From positions 16,019 through 80,018 of the IMG/VR virus record IMGVR_UViG_3300021964_000039: 64,000 nucleotides of DNA; one strand, 5' to 3'. The position numbers and the translations under genes are program-made. Source of the stretch: a virus. Positions 42,628 to 50,703 of this stretch are shown in pieces (the first letter of the stretch is position 1; every line of letters begins with the position of its first letter). The notes under the pieces were generated by a model. It made no database searches and had not been told where the DNA came from. It worked only from the letters and a program-made list of their open reading frames with translations.

Positions 42628-43298
42628 TTAAATATATTCAAATCTCTACCGTACAGGCGTTCAACTATACGTCTACTATGTTTTGTATAAACATTTCTAT
42701 AGTTCGGTAGAGATACATTGCTAATATTTCTTATTGGCATTGCTACTTTACTTCCGGTGATTTGCTTTATTTTTTCAAATTCTGTTGCTAAGTTTTCTAA
42801 TTTAATAATATTATCTACTACTATCTTACCATCTATTGTAACATAATCACACATATTAGCCCACGAAGCTAAGTCTCCTTCGCCGCCCGGATAAAAAATT
42901 TTCATGTTACCGTCAAATATTGTCCATGGTTTATGCAAATAATTTTCAACCCATGCGTCAAATCCTTTATGCCAAACTGCAAGTTCATCTTTGACTTGGC
43001 CATTCTTATCTGCTAACTTGTTTATATGAATTTCTAAAATTTGTTTTCTGTATTTGTAAAAACTTAAAGCTCTGTCAAAAGGATTTCGTATTATTGTAAA
43101 GCTAGGCATGTTAGTATTAACAGTAATTAGGTCCGAATGTGTAATCGGAGCATGTATTCTTTCATTTAATTTGCCGTAAGTTTGTTTATACCAACGTCTA
43201 ATACTTGTACCTGCAGCTTTAGGTATGTGAACAAACAAAATTGGGTTGCAATTATTTTTGTTTGTTTTTGGCCAGTAGCTCATTTTTCGTATTCCCAT
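42615..43298 (-). CDS. sulfotransferase-like protein
   Basis: 227 residues. 'ILFVHIPKAAGTSIRRWYK' gives the 5'-phosphosulfate loop (residues 24-32) and 'FTIIRNPFDRALSFYKYR' the 3'-phosphate site (Arg71, Ser79), the pair that defines PAPS-dependent family 2 sulfotransferases. It is only distantly similar to the one at 31182. It overlaps the upstream methyltransferase gene by 19 nt on the same strand and faces the 42088 gene. Probable acceptor: a surface or phage glycan. Confidence 0.8.
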   Translation of the reverse strand: MGIRKMSYWPKTNKNNCNPILFVHIPKAAGTSIRRWYKQTYGKLNERIHAPITHSDLITVNTNMPSFTIIRNPFDRALSFYKYRKQILEIHINKLADKNGQVKDELAVWHKGFDAWVENYLHKPWTIFDGNMKIFYPGGEGDLASWANMCDYVTIDGKIVVDNIIKLENLATEFEKIKQITGSKVAMPIRNISNVSLPNYRNVYTKHSRRIVERLYGRDLNIFNYNF

Positions 43299-43909
43299 TT
43301 TGAAGGATCATACAATGGATTTTTCCAAAATAATGATTCTAATTCTTCATCCCAAACAAATGTATCTAATTCATTTGTAATTTTGTATCTACATAAATTT
43401 AAATCCCATCCTACATTTCCATAAGGAAGTTTGTCTTTAGGAGGACTTAATTCAAACAATTCAATGTGGTAATTATTTTTTTCGGCTAATTTAGAAAAGA
43501 ATTGCGGGTAAGGATGCCAACAACTTCCGGCCGCAGCATGATCTAATCTTTTTTCTGCTTGAGGAACCCAATGCACTATATAAGTTCCAACTTTACAAAG
43601 CTCATGCACACATTTCCAAAATGTTCTCTGTACAGTTACGTGTTCACTAGTTCCAATATTTGTAATAAAATCAAATGTATTGTGTCCTGACAATGATTTA
43701 ATTTGATAAGCTGCATTATCTAATCTTAGATCAATTGGTATAGCACCATCTTCTGCATTGATATCAACACTAGTATACGACTTAGCACCGTTTGTTAGAT
43801 ATTCATCTCGATAGCATCCTGCTTTTGATCTCTTATTTCCAAATTCTAATATGTCAAAATTTTCGTAGTCGGGATATAACCGCGAAGTATATTTAGGTAT
43901 TGTTTCCAT
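43280..43909 (-). CDS. methyltransferase-like protein
   Basis: 209 residues. 'DILEFGNKRSKAGCYRDEYL' resembles a SAM-binding loop in which the second Gly is replaced, 'YTSVDINAEDGAIPIDL' a motif II/III region, and 'NTFDFITNIGTSEHV' the following strand. 'GTYIVHWVPQAEKRLDH' continues the methyltransferase pattern. Fold is likely, activity less so. It is first in a two-gene minus-strand unit with its own late motif and a GGAAGG ribosome site. Confidence 0.62.
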   Translation of the reverse strand: METIPKYTSRLYPDYENFDILEFGNKRSKAGCYRDEYLTNGAKSYTSVDINAEDGAIPIDLRLDNAAYQIKSLSGHNTFDFITNIGTSEHVTVQRTFWKCVHELCKVGTYIVHWVPQAEKRLDHAAAGSCWHPYPQFFSKLAEKNNYHIELFELSPPKDKLPYGNVGWDLNLCRYKITNELDTFVWDEELESLFWKNPLYDPSKWEYEK

Positions 43910-43926
43910 TATTTTCCTTCCGCAAA

Positions 43927-43934
43927 TATTTAGT
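43927..43934 (-). promoter_or_regulatory. late promoter motif for 43909 unit
   Basis: ACTAAATA on the minus strand, 17 nt before the ATG at 43909 with GGAAGG between. It overlaps the plus-strand motif by two nucleotides. Confidence 0.6.
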
Positions 43935-43940
43935 TAAATA
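43933..43940 (+). promoter_or_regulatory. late promoter motif for 43961 gene
   Basis: GTTAAATA, 20 nt before the ATG at 43961, with AAGGA between. Back-to-back with the minus-strand motif. Confidence 0.6.
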
Positions 43941-43960
43941 CACATATAAAGGACATACCA

Positions 43961-44539
43961 ATGGAAATACAAAAGAAAAAATATAAATGGCTTAATAGTT
44001 GGAACTTACCGTGGCACACTAGTGATAGAAAAGAACGGTTTGAAATATTAGATAACTATTTAGAAAGTCCTCCTAGATCAATACTTGATATAGGTTGTGG
44101 ACTTGCAAGAGAGTCAGAATATTTCCAAAAAAAATATGGTACTGAGTTGTATTTGCTAGATGGTGATTTTGATCAAACAAAAGAAAAGCCCAGAGATAAT
44201 CAATGGGGCAGTGCAGAATCATTTAGATTCTATAGTCCAGTGCAAGAATTATTAGATTCATATGATAGCAGGAATATAGATTATACATTTGTAGATGCGT
44301 TGAATCCTGTTATCCATCCTGATAAGAAGTTTGATGTAATTTATAGTTTACTAAGTTGTGGGTTTCATTATCCAGCATCTACATATAAAGGTTTAATACA
44401 AATGCATTCTAATAATGAAACAAAAATAATAATAGATTGTAGGTTTGATACATTAGAATCTCAAAAACAAGACTTTGAAATAATAAAAATTATAAAAGAA
44501 TATGACCATTACTATAAATTAGAAATAAAATTTAAGTAG
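43961..44539 (+). CDS. class I SAM methyltransferase
   Basis: 192 residues. 'RSILDIGCGLARESEYFQKK' is a clear SAM-binding motif, 'ELYLLDGDFDQTKEK' gives the acidic ribose-binding residue, and 'FDVIYSLLSCGFHYP' the next strand. Substrate unknown; the surrounding genes suggest glycan or sugar-nucleotide methylation. Transcribed divergently from the other methyltransferase-like gene. Coding is AT-rich, ending in Lys-rich sequence. Confidence 0.8.
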   Translation: MEIQKKKYKWLNSWNLPWHTSDRKERFEILDNYLESPPRSILDIGCGLARESEYFQKKYGTELYLLDGDFDQTKEKPRDNQWGSAESFRFYSPVQELLDSYDSRNIDYTFVDALNPVIHPDKKFDVIYSLLSCGFHYPASTYKGLIQMHSNNETKIIIDCRFDTLESQKQDFEIIKIIKEYDHYYKLEIKFK

Positions 44540-44552
44540 AATAATATACGCA

Positions 44553-44560
44553 CATAAATA
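44553..44560 (+). promoter_or_regulatory. late promoter motif, leaderless, for 44566 gene
   Basis: CATAAATA, 5 nt before the ATG at 44566; no ribosome site between. Confidence 0.7.
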
Positions 44561-44565
44561 TTGGT

Positions 44566-45336
44566 ATGAAACAGATTGTATTAGTCACAGGCGGTTTTGA
44601 TCCTCTTCATTCAGGGCACATTGAATATTTCAAAGCTGCAAAAGAACTTGGAGACGAATTACATGTTGGATTAAATAGCGACGAATGGCTTATTAATAAA
44701 AAAGGTAAACCATTTATGCCATTTAAAGAACGACTTACTGTAATTGAGAATTTAAGTGTAGTAGATAGAGTCATCTCATTTGACGACAGTGATGGTAGTG
44801 CTTGTGGTGCAATATATAAGACAATAGCAACTCACGGAGATATAAAAGTCATATTTGCTAATGGTGGCGACAGAACTAACACTACTACACCTGAATATAA
44901 AACCTACGGCGATATATCTAACGTAGAATTTGTATTTGGTGTGGGAGGCGAAGATAAGAAAAACTCAAGCAGTTGGATCCTTAAAGAATGGAGTCAGCCT
45001 ACCACCGAGCGTGCCTGGGGAAGATACACTGTGCTAGACAAAGGCGATGGTTGGCAAGTAAAACAACTTGCGTTCGATGCAGGTAAAGAATTAAGTGATC
45101 AAAGACACAAAAAACGGTCAGAACACTGGCATGTTGTCGAAGGCGAAATCAAAATGGAACTAGAAGAATATAACGACTGGGTAAAAGTTACTAAAATTCT
45201 TAGATCCGGTGATAGTATAGATATTCCAATACGCTCTTGGCACAAAGCAACTAATATAGGAGATAAACCGGCCAAAGTTATCGAAGTTTGGCTCGGTAAC
45301 GAATTATCAGAAGACGATATAGAAAGAAGAGACTAA
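44566..45336 (+). CDS. nucleotidyltransferase-cupin fusion
   Basis: 256 residues in two domains. Residues 1-140 are a cytidylyltransferase/HldE-C-type nucleotidyltransferase with 'VTGGFDPLHSGHIEYFKAAK' (HSGH 15-18) and 'GLNSDEWLINKKG'. Residues 147-250 are a mannose-isomerase-type cupin with 'WGRYTVLDKGDGW', the metal motif 'RSEHWHVVEGE' and 'IRSWHKATN'. One protein would thus activate a sugar phosphate and isomerise or edit it. It resembles the separate HldE C-domain plus cupin pair at 16839-19287, as if the same two activities were fused. Overlaps the next gene by 1 nt. Confidence 0.82.
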   Translation: MKQIVLVTGGFDPLHSGHIEYFKAAKELGDELHVGLNSDEWLINKKGKPFMPFKERLTVIENLSVVDRVISFDDSDGSACGAIYKTIATHGDIKVIFANGGDRTNTTTPEYKTYGDISNVEFVFGVGGEDKKNSSSWILKEWSQPTTERAWGRYTVLDKGDGWQVKQLAFDAGKELSDQRHKKRSEHWHVVEGEIKMELEEYNDWVKVTKILRSGDSIDIPIRSWHKATNIGDKPAKVIEVWLGNELSEDDIERRD

Positions 45337-46010
45337 TGAAAGTATTTGTAGGATATGATACAAGAGAAGATATCGCATATCAAGTTTGTAAACATAGTAT
45401 ATTAAGATACCAACCTGAGGCTGAAGTTTATCCTTTAAAACAACAAGAATTAAGAGATGCCGGTTGGTATACTAGACCTATTGATAAACTTGCAAGCACA
45501 GAATTTACCTTCACACGATTTTTGGTCCCTGAATTATCTCAATTTAACGGCTGGGCAGTCTTTATGGATTGTGATATGATATTAACAACAGACATCCAAG
45601 AACTATTTGACCAAGCAGACGATCAATATGCAGTCATGTGTGTCAAACATGATTATAAGGTTAAAGAAGGTACAAAGATGGATGGTCAAAAACAAACTGT
45701 TTATCCGCGCAAAAATTGGTCAAGTATGGTGCTATTTAATTGCGGACATCCTTCAAATGCAGTATTGACACAGCAACTTGTTAATGATCCTGAAGTTAAT
45801 GGTGCCTACTTACACAGATTTAGTTGGTTGAATGATGAAGAAATTGGCGAACTAGATCATACTTGGAACTACTTAGTGGGTGTGTATAACGACATAGAGT
45901 CACCAAAGCTCATACACTATACAGAAGGCGGTCCATGGTTTGAAAATTACAGATACTGTGAATTTCATAATTTATGGAAGCAACAACTACAGGAAATGAT
46001 GAATGACTAA
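45336..46010 (+). CDS. GT8-like glycosyltransferase
   Basis: 224 residues, GT-A fold. 'VFVGYDTREDIAYQVCKHSI' is a family-typical start and 'WAVFMDCDMILTTDI' holds the D-x-D motif (Asp78, Asp80). 'HRFSWLNDEEIGELDHTWNY' resembles the conserved Asp-His segment of GT8-like transferases found in marine bacteria and phages. It overlaps both neighbours, by 1 and 8 nt. Specificity unknown. Confidence 0.72.
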   Translation: MKVFVGYDTREDIAYQVCKHSILRYQPEAEVYPLKQQELRDAGWYTRPIDKLASTEFTFTRFLVPELSQFNGWAVFMDCDMILTTDIQELFDQADDQYAVMCVKHDYKVKEGTKMDGQKQTVYPRKNWSSMVLFNCGHPSNAVLTQQLVNDPEVNGAYLHRFSWLNDEEIGELDHTWNYLVGVYNDIESPKLIHYTEGGPWFENYRYCEFHNLWKQQLQEMMND

Positions 46011-46809
46011 AAAACAAATGTTATTTGTTGACAGAGAAGATGCAATAGTAAAGTGTCTTGCTGAGTCAACCACAGCAAACTTTATCGATGCTAATGAGAG
46101 AGACAAATATCCAGACATACCTTTTGGTATACGTAGTATGACTAAGCGTAAATTAATACGTGCTTTGTGGAAAGAAAAAAGAGATTTCTACTACATTGAC
46201 ACAGGCTATTTAGGAAATTTAGGTAAGAGGAAAGATTATCATAGACTTGTAAAAAACAATGTTCAACATGTGGATACAGTGTTAGACGTTCCAGCAGACA
46301 GGTACGAAGCATTATGTGAAAGATATCCTTATGTAAGATATGTAGGCAGAAGAAACTTAAATGGCGGACCTATCCTACTAGTTACACCTAGTGATAAACC
46401 TACAAAATTCTATAACATAGATCGTAAACAATGGGTAGAGTCAACTGTCAACGAAATAAGAAAATATACAGATAGACAAATTATCGTTAGGGATAAACCA
46501 TTACGCAGAGATAGAGTACAAGATGGTAGTATCATACAACAATTTAAAAAAGATAATATACATTCGTTAGTAACTTATAATAGTATTGCTGCTGTAGAAG
46601 CTGTACATTTTGGAATACCTGCTTTTTGTTTAGCACCTAATGCAGCATCGCATGTGTGTTCTACAAATTTAAGTGAAATTGAAAATCCTAAATATCCTGC
46701 AGATATCGAAGTTATACGCTTGTTACGGTATCTTTGTTATTGTCAGTACACTCCAGCAGAACTGGCAAATGGGTACGCTCTAAGAATTCAAAAGGAACTT
46801 GGCCTATGA
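46003..46809 (+). CDS. capsule-type glycosyltransferase-like protein, paralogue 1
   Basis: 268 residues. The C-terminal half has a GT-B-like pattern shared with the proteins at 46806 and 48581: 'VTYNSIAAVEAVHFGIPAFC' with a Gly-x-Pro donor turn, then Asn-Leu, Ile-Glu and a tail around 'YTPAELANGYA'. The N-terminal half contains 'RKYTDRQIIVRDKP', equivalent to the R-x-HP segment of the other copies. It looks like the KpsC/Kdo-transferase-related family of capsule enzymes, but the match is by layout only. ATGA overlap with the next gene. Confidence 0.6.
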   Translation: MTKKQMLFVDREDAIVKCLAESTTANFIDANERDKYPDIPFGIRSMTKRKLIRALWKEKRDFYYIDTGYLGNLGKRKDYHRLVKNNVQHVDTVLDVPADRYEALCERYPYVRYVGRRNLNGGPILLVTPSDKPTKFYNIDRKQWVESTVNEIRKYTDRQIIVRDKPLRRDRVQDGSIIQQFKKDNIHSLVTYNSIAAVEAVHFGIPAFCLAPNAASHVCSTNLSEIENPKYPADIEVIRLLRYLCYCQYTPAELANGYALRIQKELGL

Positions 46810-47744
46810 CTCAAATGACAGTTTATTCTTATTTAAAATGTATACCGCCTGGGAATAAAAATCAAGAAAAGCCAGCTATACTAAAGAACTTTATAAAAGG
46901 AGTGAAAGCAGTTGGAGACATAGGGCAAATATACGATGATTACAATTGGCGCAAATCAGACGTAGCTATCATACAAGGTTTTGTTCATGAAAAAAGTAAA
47001 AACGTACCTCACTTGCAACTACGTAAATCAATTTTGGATCTACAAAAACAAAATGATGGTAGAACAATAATTGCTGATGCAAATTTATTTTTGTATGCAG
47101 ATCAAGGTAATTCAAAAACTTATCTACGTTATAGCTATGATGGCATCTTTCCTAATACAGGAGAATATTGTGATGATAACCCTAATCCAGATCGCTGGGA
47201 CAAAATTAGCACAGATTTAGGAATACATTTGAAGCCTTGGAAGACAGGAGGAAAGTATGTTTTGATTTGTTGTCAACGTGACGGCGGCTGGAGTATGCAA
47301 GGAAATAGGGTAGTTCCGTGGGTTAACAGTATTATTAGAGCAATCAAGGATTATACAAATAAACCTATTAAAATTAGATTTCATCCTGGCGATAAGAAAA
47401 AAGACCAGCATATGAGATACATATGGAGACTACATAGAAATAAAGTAAAGTTTTCACAGCCTAGCAGCACATTATTAGATGATTTACAAGATGCTCATTG
47501 TGTGATCAATCATAACAGTAGTCCTGGAGTTGTAGCAGCCATAGAAGGCGTACCAGTATTCTTGTTAGATCCTAACCGTAGTCAAGCAAAAGACGTTGCT
47601 AATCAAGATCTACGTAACATCGAAAATATCCAAAACTTTGATAGAGAATTATGGATACAGCGTGTAGCACAAAGTCACTGGACATTAGACGAGCTGAGTA
47701 ACGGACAGGCATGGGAACATATGAAAAAATATGCAAGGAAATAA
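46806..47744 (+). CDS. capsule-type glycosyltransferase-like protein, paralogue 2
   Basis: 312 residues from the ATG at 46806, which makes a 4-nt overlap with its neighbour; an upstream ATG at 46734 would overlap by 76 nt. Key segments are 'KYVLICCQRDGGWSMQGN', 'IKIRFHPGDKK' and 'NHNSSPGVVAAIEGVPVF' followed by 'SQAKDVANQDLRNIE' and 'HWTLDELSNGQAW'. These occur in the same order in the paralogues at 46003 and 48581. GT-B-type transfer of a sugar, perhaps Kdo or hexose, is inferred. Confidence 0.62.
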   Translation: MTQMTVYSYLKCIPPGNKNQEKPAILKNFIKGVKAVGDIGQIYDDYNWRKSDVAIIQGFVHEKSKNVPHLQLRKSILDLQKQNDGRTIIADANLFLYADQGNSKTYLRYSYDGIFPNTGEYCDDNPNPDRWDKISTDLGIHLKPWKTGGKYVLICCQRDGGWSMQGNRVVPWVNSIIRAIKDYTNKPIKIRFHPGDKKKDQHMRYIWRLHRNKVKFSQPSSTLLDDLQDAHCVINHNSSPGVVAAIEGVPVFLLDPNRSQAKDVANQDLRNIENIQNFDRELWIQRVAQSHWTLDELSNGQAWEHMKKYARK

Positions 47745-47745
47745 A

Positions 47746-48591
47746 ATGGATATTACTTTAGTTACTACATTCCACCAAGAAGGGTTGGATCTTTACGGTC
47801 AAAGATTTATAGATAGTTTTGCAAAAAATATAGACAAACAAATTAAGCTGCTAGTATATGCAGAAAATTGTAGTCCTGTAAATCCAGATCCAGATCAAAT
47901 TAAAATATTCGATCAATTTGAAGCATTACCTAAATTAAATGCCTTCAAATCACAGTGGGGAGATGTACCAAAAGCCAACGGGATTCCACCTGAAGATATT
48001 AAAGCAAGACGTCCTAGAGATTGGCATAAAGCATTTAAATGGGACGCCGTGCGTTTTGCGAACAAAGTATATGCTGTGTTAGATGCTTATGAAAGAAGTA
48101 AAGACTGGTGTGTTTGGATAGATGCAGATGTATTTGTACACAGTGAATTAAGTTATCCAAACTTTACTAAATTGTTACCAAACGATAAATGGATTACATA
48201 TGTAGGTAGGGGCAAAGGATCACAGACATGGCCCGAATGCGGCTTCTACGGACTAAACAAAAATAGTGATATATGTAACTTGTTTGTTGAAGAATTCCAA
48301 AGAATGTATGAAGATGCTGATAACGGAATATTTAAACTAGATGAATGGCATGACAGTTTTGTGTTTGGCCATATATTAAATATTATGAAGCAAGATCATG
48401 ATAACGTGCATGATTATTCATCTGACATATATGTGAATACAGCCAAGACCGGTGGCGGCGGCCACCCATTTATAAACAGTGTACTAGGTAATTATTTTGA
48501 TCATATGAAAGGTGCTAGAAAAAAATTAGGAAAAAGTAATCGGAAAGATTTGATGTCTGGTAGATCGGAATCTTATTGGAATGAAATTTAA
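47746..48591 (+). CDS. GT-A glycosyltransferase
   Basis: 281 residues from the ATG at 47746, which has AAGGA before it and a 1-nt gap from the previous stop; an ATG at 47731 lies inside the previous gene. 'WCVWIDADVFVHSEL' gives the D-x-D motif. 'KWITYVGRGKGSQTWPECGF' and 'AKTGGGGHPFINSVLGNYFD' are strings I associate with a glycosyltransferase type frequent in marine phages and SAR11 surface loci. It sits between two GT-B-like paralogues. Confidence 0.7.
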   Translation: MDITLVTTFHQEGLDLYGQRFIDSFAKNIDKQIKLLVYAENCSPVNPDPDQIKIFDQFEALPKLNAFKSQWGDVPKANGIPPEDIKARRPRDWHKAFKWDAVRFANKVYAVLDAYERSKDWCVWIDADVFVHSELSYPNFTKLLPNDKWITYVGRGKGSQTWPECGFYGLNKNSDICNLFVEEFQRMYEDADNGIFKLDEWHDSFVFGHILNIMKQDHDNVHDYSSDIYVNTAKTGGGGHPFINSVLGNYFDHMKGARKKLGKSNRKDLMSGRSESYWNEI

Positions 48592-49429
48592 CTTATGGAG
48601 AAAGTATGGTGCGCTTAATTCTAGCCCTGTTTTTGACGCCTTTCACACTGGCGCTAATGCTCTTGGGCATGATGTTGTGTGTGATAGTGATGATGGGGTT
48701 GATGTTATTTGGAGCGTACTTTGGAACGGTCGTATGGGTGGAAACCGTGCTATTTGGGAAAGGAACGTTTCACAATCCAAACCGACCATCGTACTCGAAG
48801 TCGGCGGGATCACTAGAGGATCCACTTGGAAGGTAGGACTAAATGGGATTAATAGAGATGCTTACTTTGGGCCTATGGGGAACGATAGTAGTCGTGCTAA
48901 TCTTCTCGGACTTGATGTAAAGCCTTGGCAAACTGACGGTGATCATATACTAATATGTGGACAACACGATAAAAGTTTACAATGGCACGGAATGCCAAAG
49001 ATGAGCCAATGGCTTATAGATACCATTGATCAAATTAGAAAACACACGGATAGGAAAATAATTTTTCGGCCACATCCAAGATGCCAACTACCTAGTATAG
49101 AAAATGAATTTGATAATGTTGTCAGACAACGTCCGATACAACTTCCTCGCACTTATGACGATTTTGATATAAATTTTTCAAATGTATATGCAACAATAAG
49201 TTACAGTAGTAACCCAGGAATACATAGCGTTATAAATGGAGTGCCTGCGTTTGTTAGTGCAAGCTCATTAGCCTTTCCGGTAGCAAATAATATAAATGAC
49301 CTTTCTGTTATAAACGATCCAAAATGTTTTGATAGACGTCAATGGGTTAACGATTATGCATGGACTGAATATACATTAGAAGAAATATCTCAAGGTTTTC
49401 CACTTAAACGCTTGACTTCTTTGCTTTAA
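48581..49429 (+). CDS. capsule-type glycosyltransferase-like protein, paralogue 3
   Basis: 282 residues, starting 11 nt inside the preceding gene with only a weak ribosome site. The N-terminal part ('KYGALNSSPVFDAFHTGANA', 'VIWSVLWNGRM', 'IVLEVGGITRG') and the C-terminal part ('KIIFRPHPRCQLP', 'YSSNPGIHSVINGVPAFVS', 'YTLEEISQGFP') align in order with paralogue 2. The first 85 codons are covered by a second open frame (48606-48836) and are GC-richer than the rest of the gene. The downstream sigma70 -35 lies within its last codons. Confidence 0.65.
   Translation: MKFNLWRKYGALNSSPVFDAFHTGANALGHDVVCDSDDGVDVIWSVLWNGRMGGNRAIWERNVSQSKPTIVLEVGGITRGSTWKVGLNGINRDAYFGPMGNDSSRANLLGLDVKPWQTDGDHILICGQHDKSLQWHGMPKMSQWLIDTIDQIRKHTDRKIIFRPHPRCQLPSIENEFDNVVRQRPIQLPRTYDDFDINFSNVYATISYSSNPGIHSVINGVPAFVSASSLAFPVANNINDLSVINDPKCFDRRQWVNDYAWTEYTLEEISQGFPLKRLTSLL
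48606..48836 (+). CDS. candidate overprinted small membrane protein
   Basis: 76 residues in the +1 frame inside the glycosyltransferase gene. GGAG (48597-48600) lies 5 nt before the ATG, a far better ribosome site than that of the host gene. The product is two hydrophobic segments (about residues 3-22 and 24-48: 'LILALFLTPFTLALMLLGMM', 'MGLMLFGAYFGTVVWVETVL') with a basic start and a polar tail ('GKGTFHNPNRPSYSKSAGSL'), which is a credible small inner-membrane protein. The local GC content by hand count is about 48% over 48601-48840. Could still be a chance frame. Confidence 0.55.
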   Translation: MVRLILALFLTPFTLALMLLGMMLCVIVMMGLMLFGAYFGTVVWVETVLFGKGTFHNPNRPSYSKSAGSLEDPLGR

Positions 49430-49440
49430 TCTTGTATAAT
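49412..49440 (+). promoter_or_regulatory. sigma70-like promoter, leaderless, for 49447 gene
   Basis: TTGACT, 17 nt, TATAAT, then 6 nt and ATG. It starts the uvsW unit. No ribosome site. Confidence 0.82.
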
Positions 49441-49446
49441 AGCATT

Positions 49447-50703
49447 ATGTTTAACAAAGAACCCACTTGCATTGAAGATTGCTTAGAAATCTTAACCGGA
49501 TTCCGCTGCTATCGCGATCAAGAATTTATCCTTGATACAAATGACGGAACAATTCTATACTCTATAACTAGACAAATTTCTAGAGGACTTGCTCTTACTG
49601 ATAGACAAAAAGATGTAGTTGTGCAGAAATTAAATGGTTATAAAGATCAATTTGATAAAGCTGAGATTCCGCTTGATGAGTGTTTAAATAATCTTAGACA
49701 ACCGTTAAGAGAAATTGACAGGAGCACATATATTAAAACTGTTGAACACAAAAATGAGAAATATATATGTGTTAGATTCCCGTTCAATAAGAAAACAATT
49801 ATTCTTATAGAAGAACTAAGGATTAAAACGCCTAACAATGAATATATTCACGAACGTGGTAAACATACCCATTTATTTAAATTGAATGAAGTAAACATAT
49901 TTGCAATATTAGAAAAATTTAGCAAGAAAAACTTTGAAATAGAAAAAGAATTATTAGATTGTTATGGAACATTGATGGAAATGAAAAATAATAAACACAA
50001 GTATGTGCCTGGCATTTATGGACTTGAATTAAAGAATATGCCGCAAGAAGCAATTGATATTATTGTTAGTGATGTAGGTCAACCTACAATAGATAACTTG
50101 GCCATACTTAAAGATAAAGAAGATATGTACGGACTAGATCATTTTGACGATGTAGACTTAAAAAGAAGTATTTCACAATTAACTTCATTATCTGCAAAAG
50201 TAGTAAAAAGGAAAAGCAATCATATTCAAATAGATCCTAAAGAATGGAATCTAAAAGATGTGTTTGCAATGTTAATAGAACTTCAAAGATTTCCTTTGCA
50301 AATCATTCTAAAAAATGGTAACGAATATAAAAATTTATCTCAGTCTCATAAATGCTTGAAGTATATTATAGATGAGAGCGATATAGGAGTAATATTTAGG
50401 TTAGATAATAACAAAGAAGAAAATATTTCCTTTAATCAATACATTAAAGATAACAAATTAAATTCTACGGTTGCAATTACTCAAAAAGTTGTGTATACTA
50501 ATACTAGTAAAATAACAAAACCTTTAATTGATTGTGGCTGGCAACCTAAGGCAGTATTACGGTTAGGTAGTGAAAATACTAGTACTGAGGTTTCAGCATT
50601 TGTTAGTGATTGTGATTTAGACGTCCATTATGACACAGAGGTATCTCCTTATCTAAGCACTTCATATAGAGGTATTGGTCAAGGTCGTATTGAGAAAATA
50701 TAA
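49447..50703 (+). CDS. conserved phage protein upstream of uvsW
   Basis: 418 residues from the ATG at 49447. A TTG at 49432 is in frame but lies within the -10 region, so it cannot be in the message. The start 'FNKEPTCIEDCLEILTGFRC' and 'CYRDQEFILDTNDGTILYSI' are recognisable as a conserved protein of marine T4-like phages, but I know no function. A helical and beta mix with no enzyme motif; 'YDTEVSPYLSTSYRGIGQGR' near the end may be a nucleic-acid-facing region. It directly precedes uvsW with no gap, so it may assist this helicase. Confidence 0.6.
   Translation: MFNKEPTCIEDCLEILTGFRCYRDQEFILDTNDGTILYSITRQISRGLALTDRQKDVVVQKLNGYKDQFDKAEIPLDECLNNLRQPLREIDRSTYIKTVEHKNEKYICVRFPFNKKTIILIEELRIKTPNNEYIHERGKHTHLFKLNEVNIFAILEKFSKKNFEIEKELLDCYGTLMEMKNNKHKYVPGIYGLELKNMPQEAIDIIVSDVGQPTIDNLAILKDKEDMYGLDHFDDVDLKRSISQLTSLSAKVVKRKSNHIQIDPKEWNLKDVFAMLIELQRFPLQIILKNGNEYKNLSQSHKCLKYIIDESDIGVIFRLDNNKEENISFNQYIKDNKLNSTVAITQKVVYTNTSKITKPLIDCGWQPKAVLRLGSENTSTEVSAFVSDCDLDVHYDTEVSPYLSTSYRGIGQGRIEKI

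Noticed and set aside
46734-46805. ATG start 24 codons upstream of GT paralogue 2
   Set aside because: It overlaps the previous gene by 76 nt; the ATGA overlap at 46806 fits the packing of the cluster.
49432-49446. TTG start for the gene upstream of uvsW
   Set aside because: It lies within the -10 region of a strong promoter, so it would not be in the transcript.
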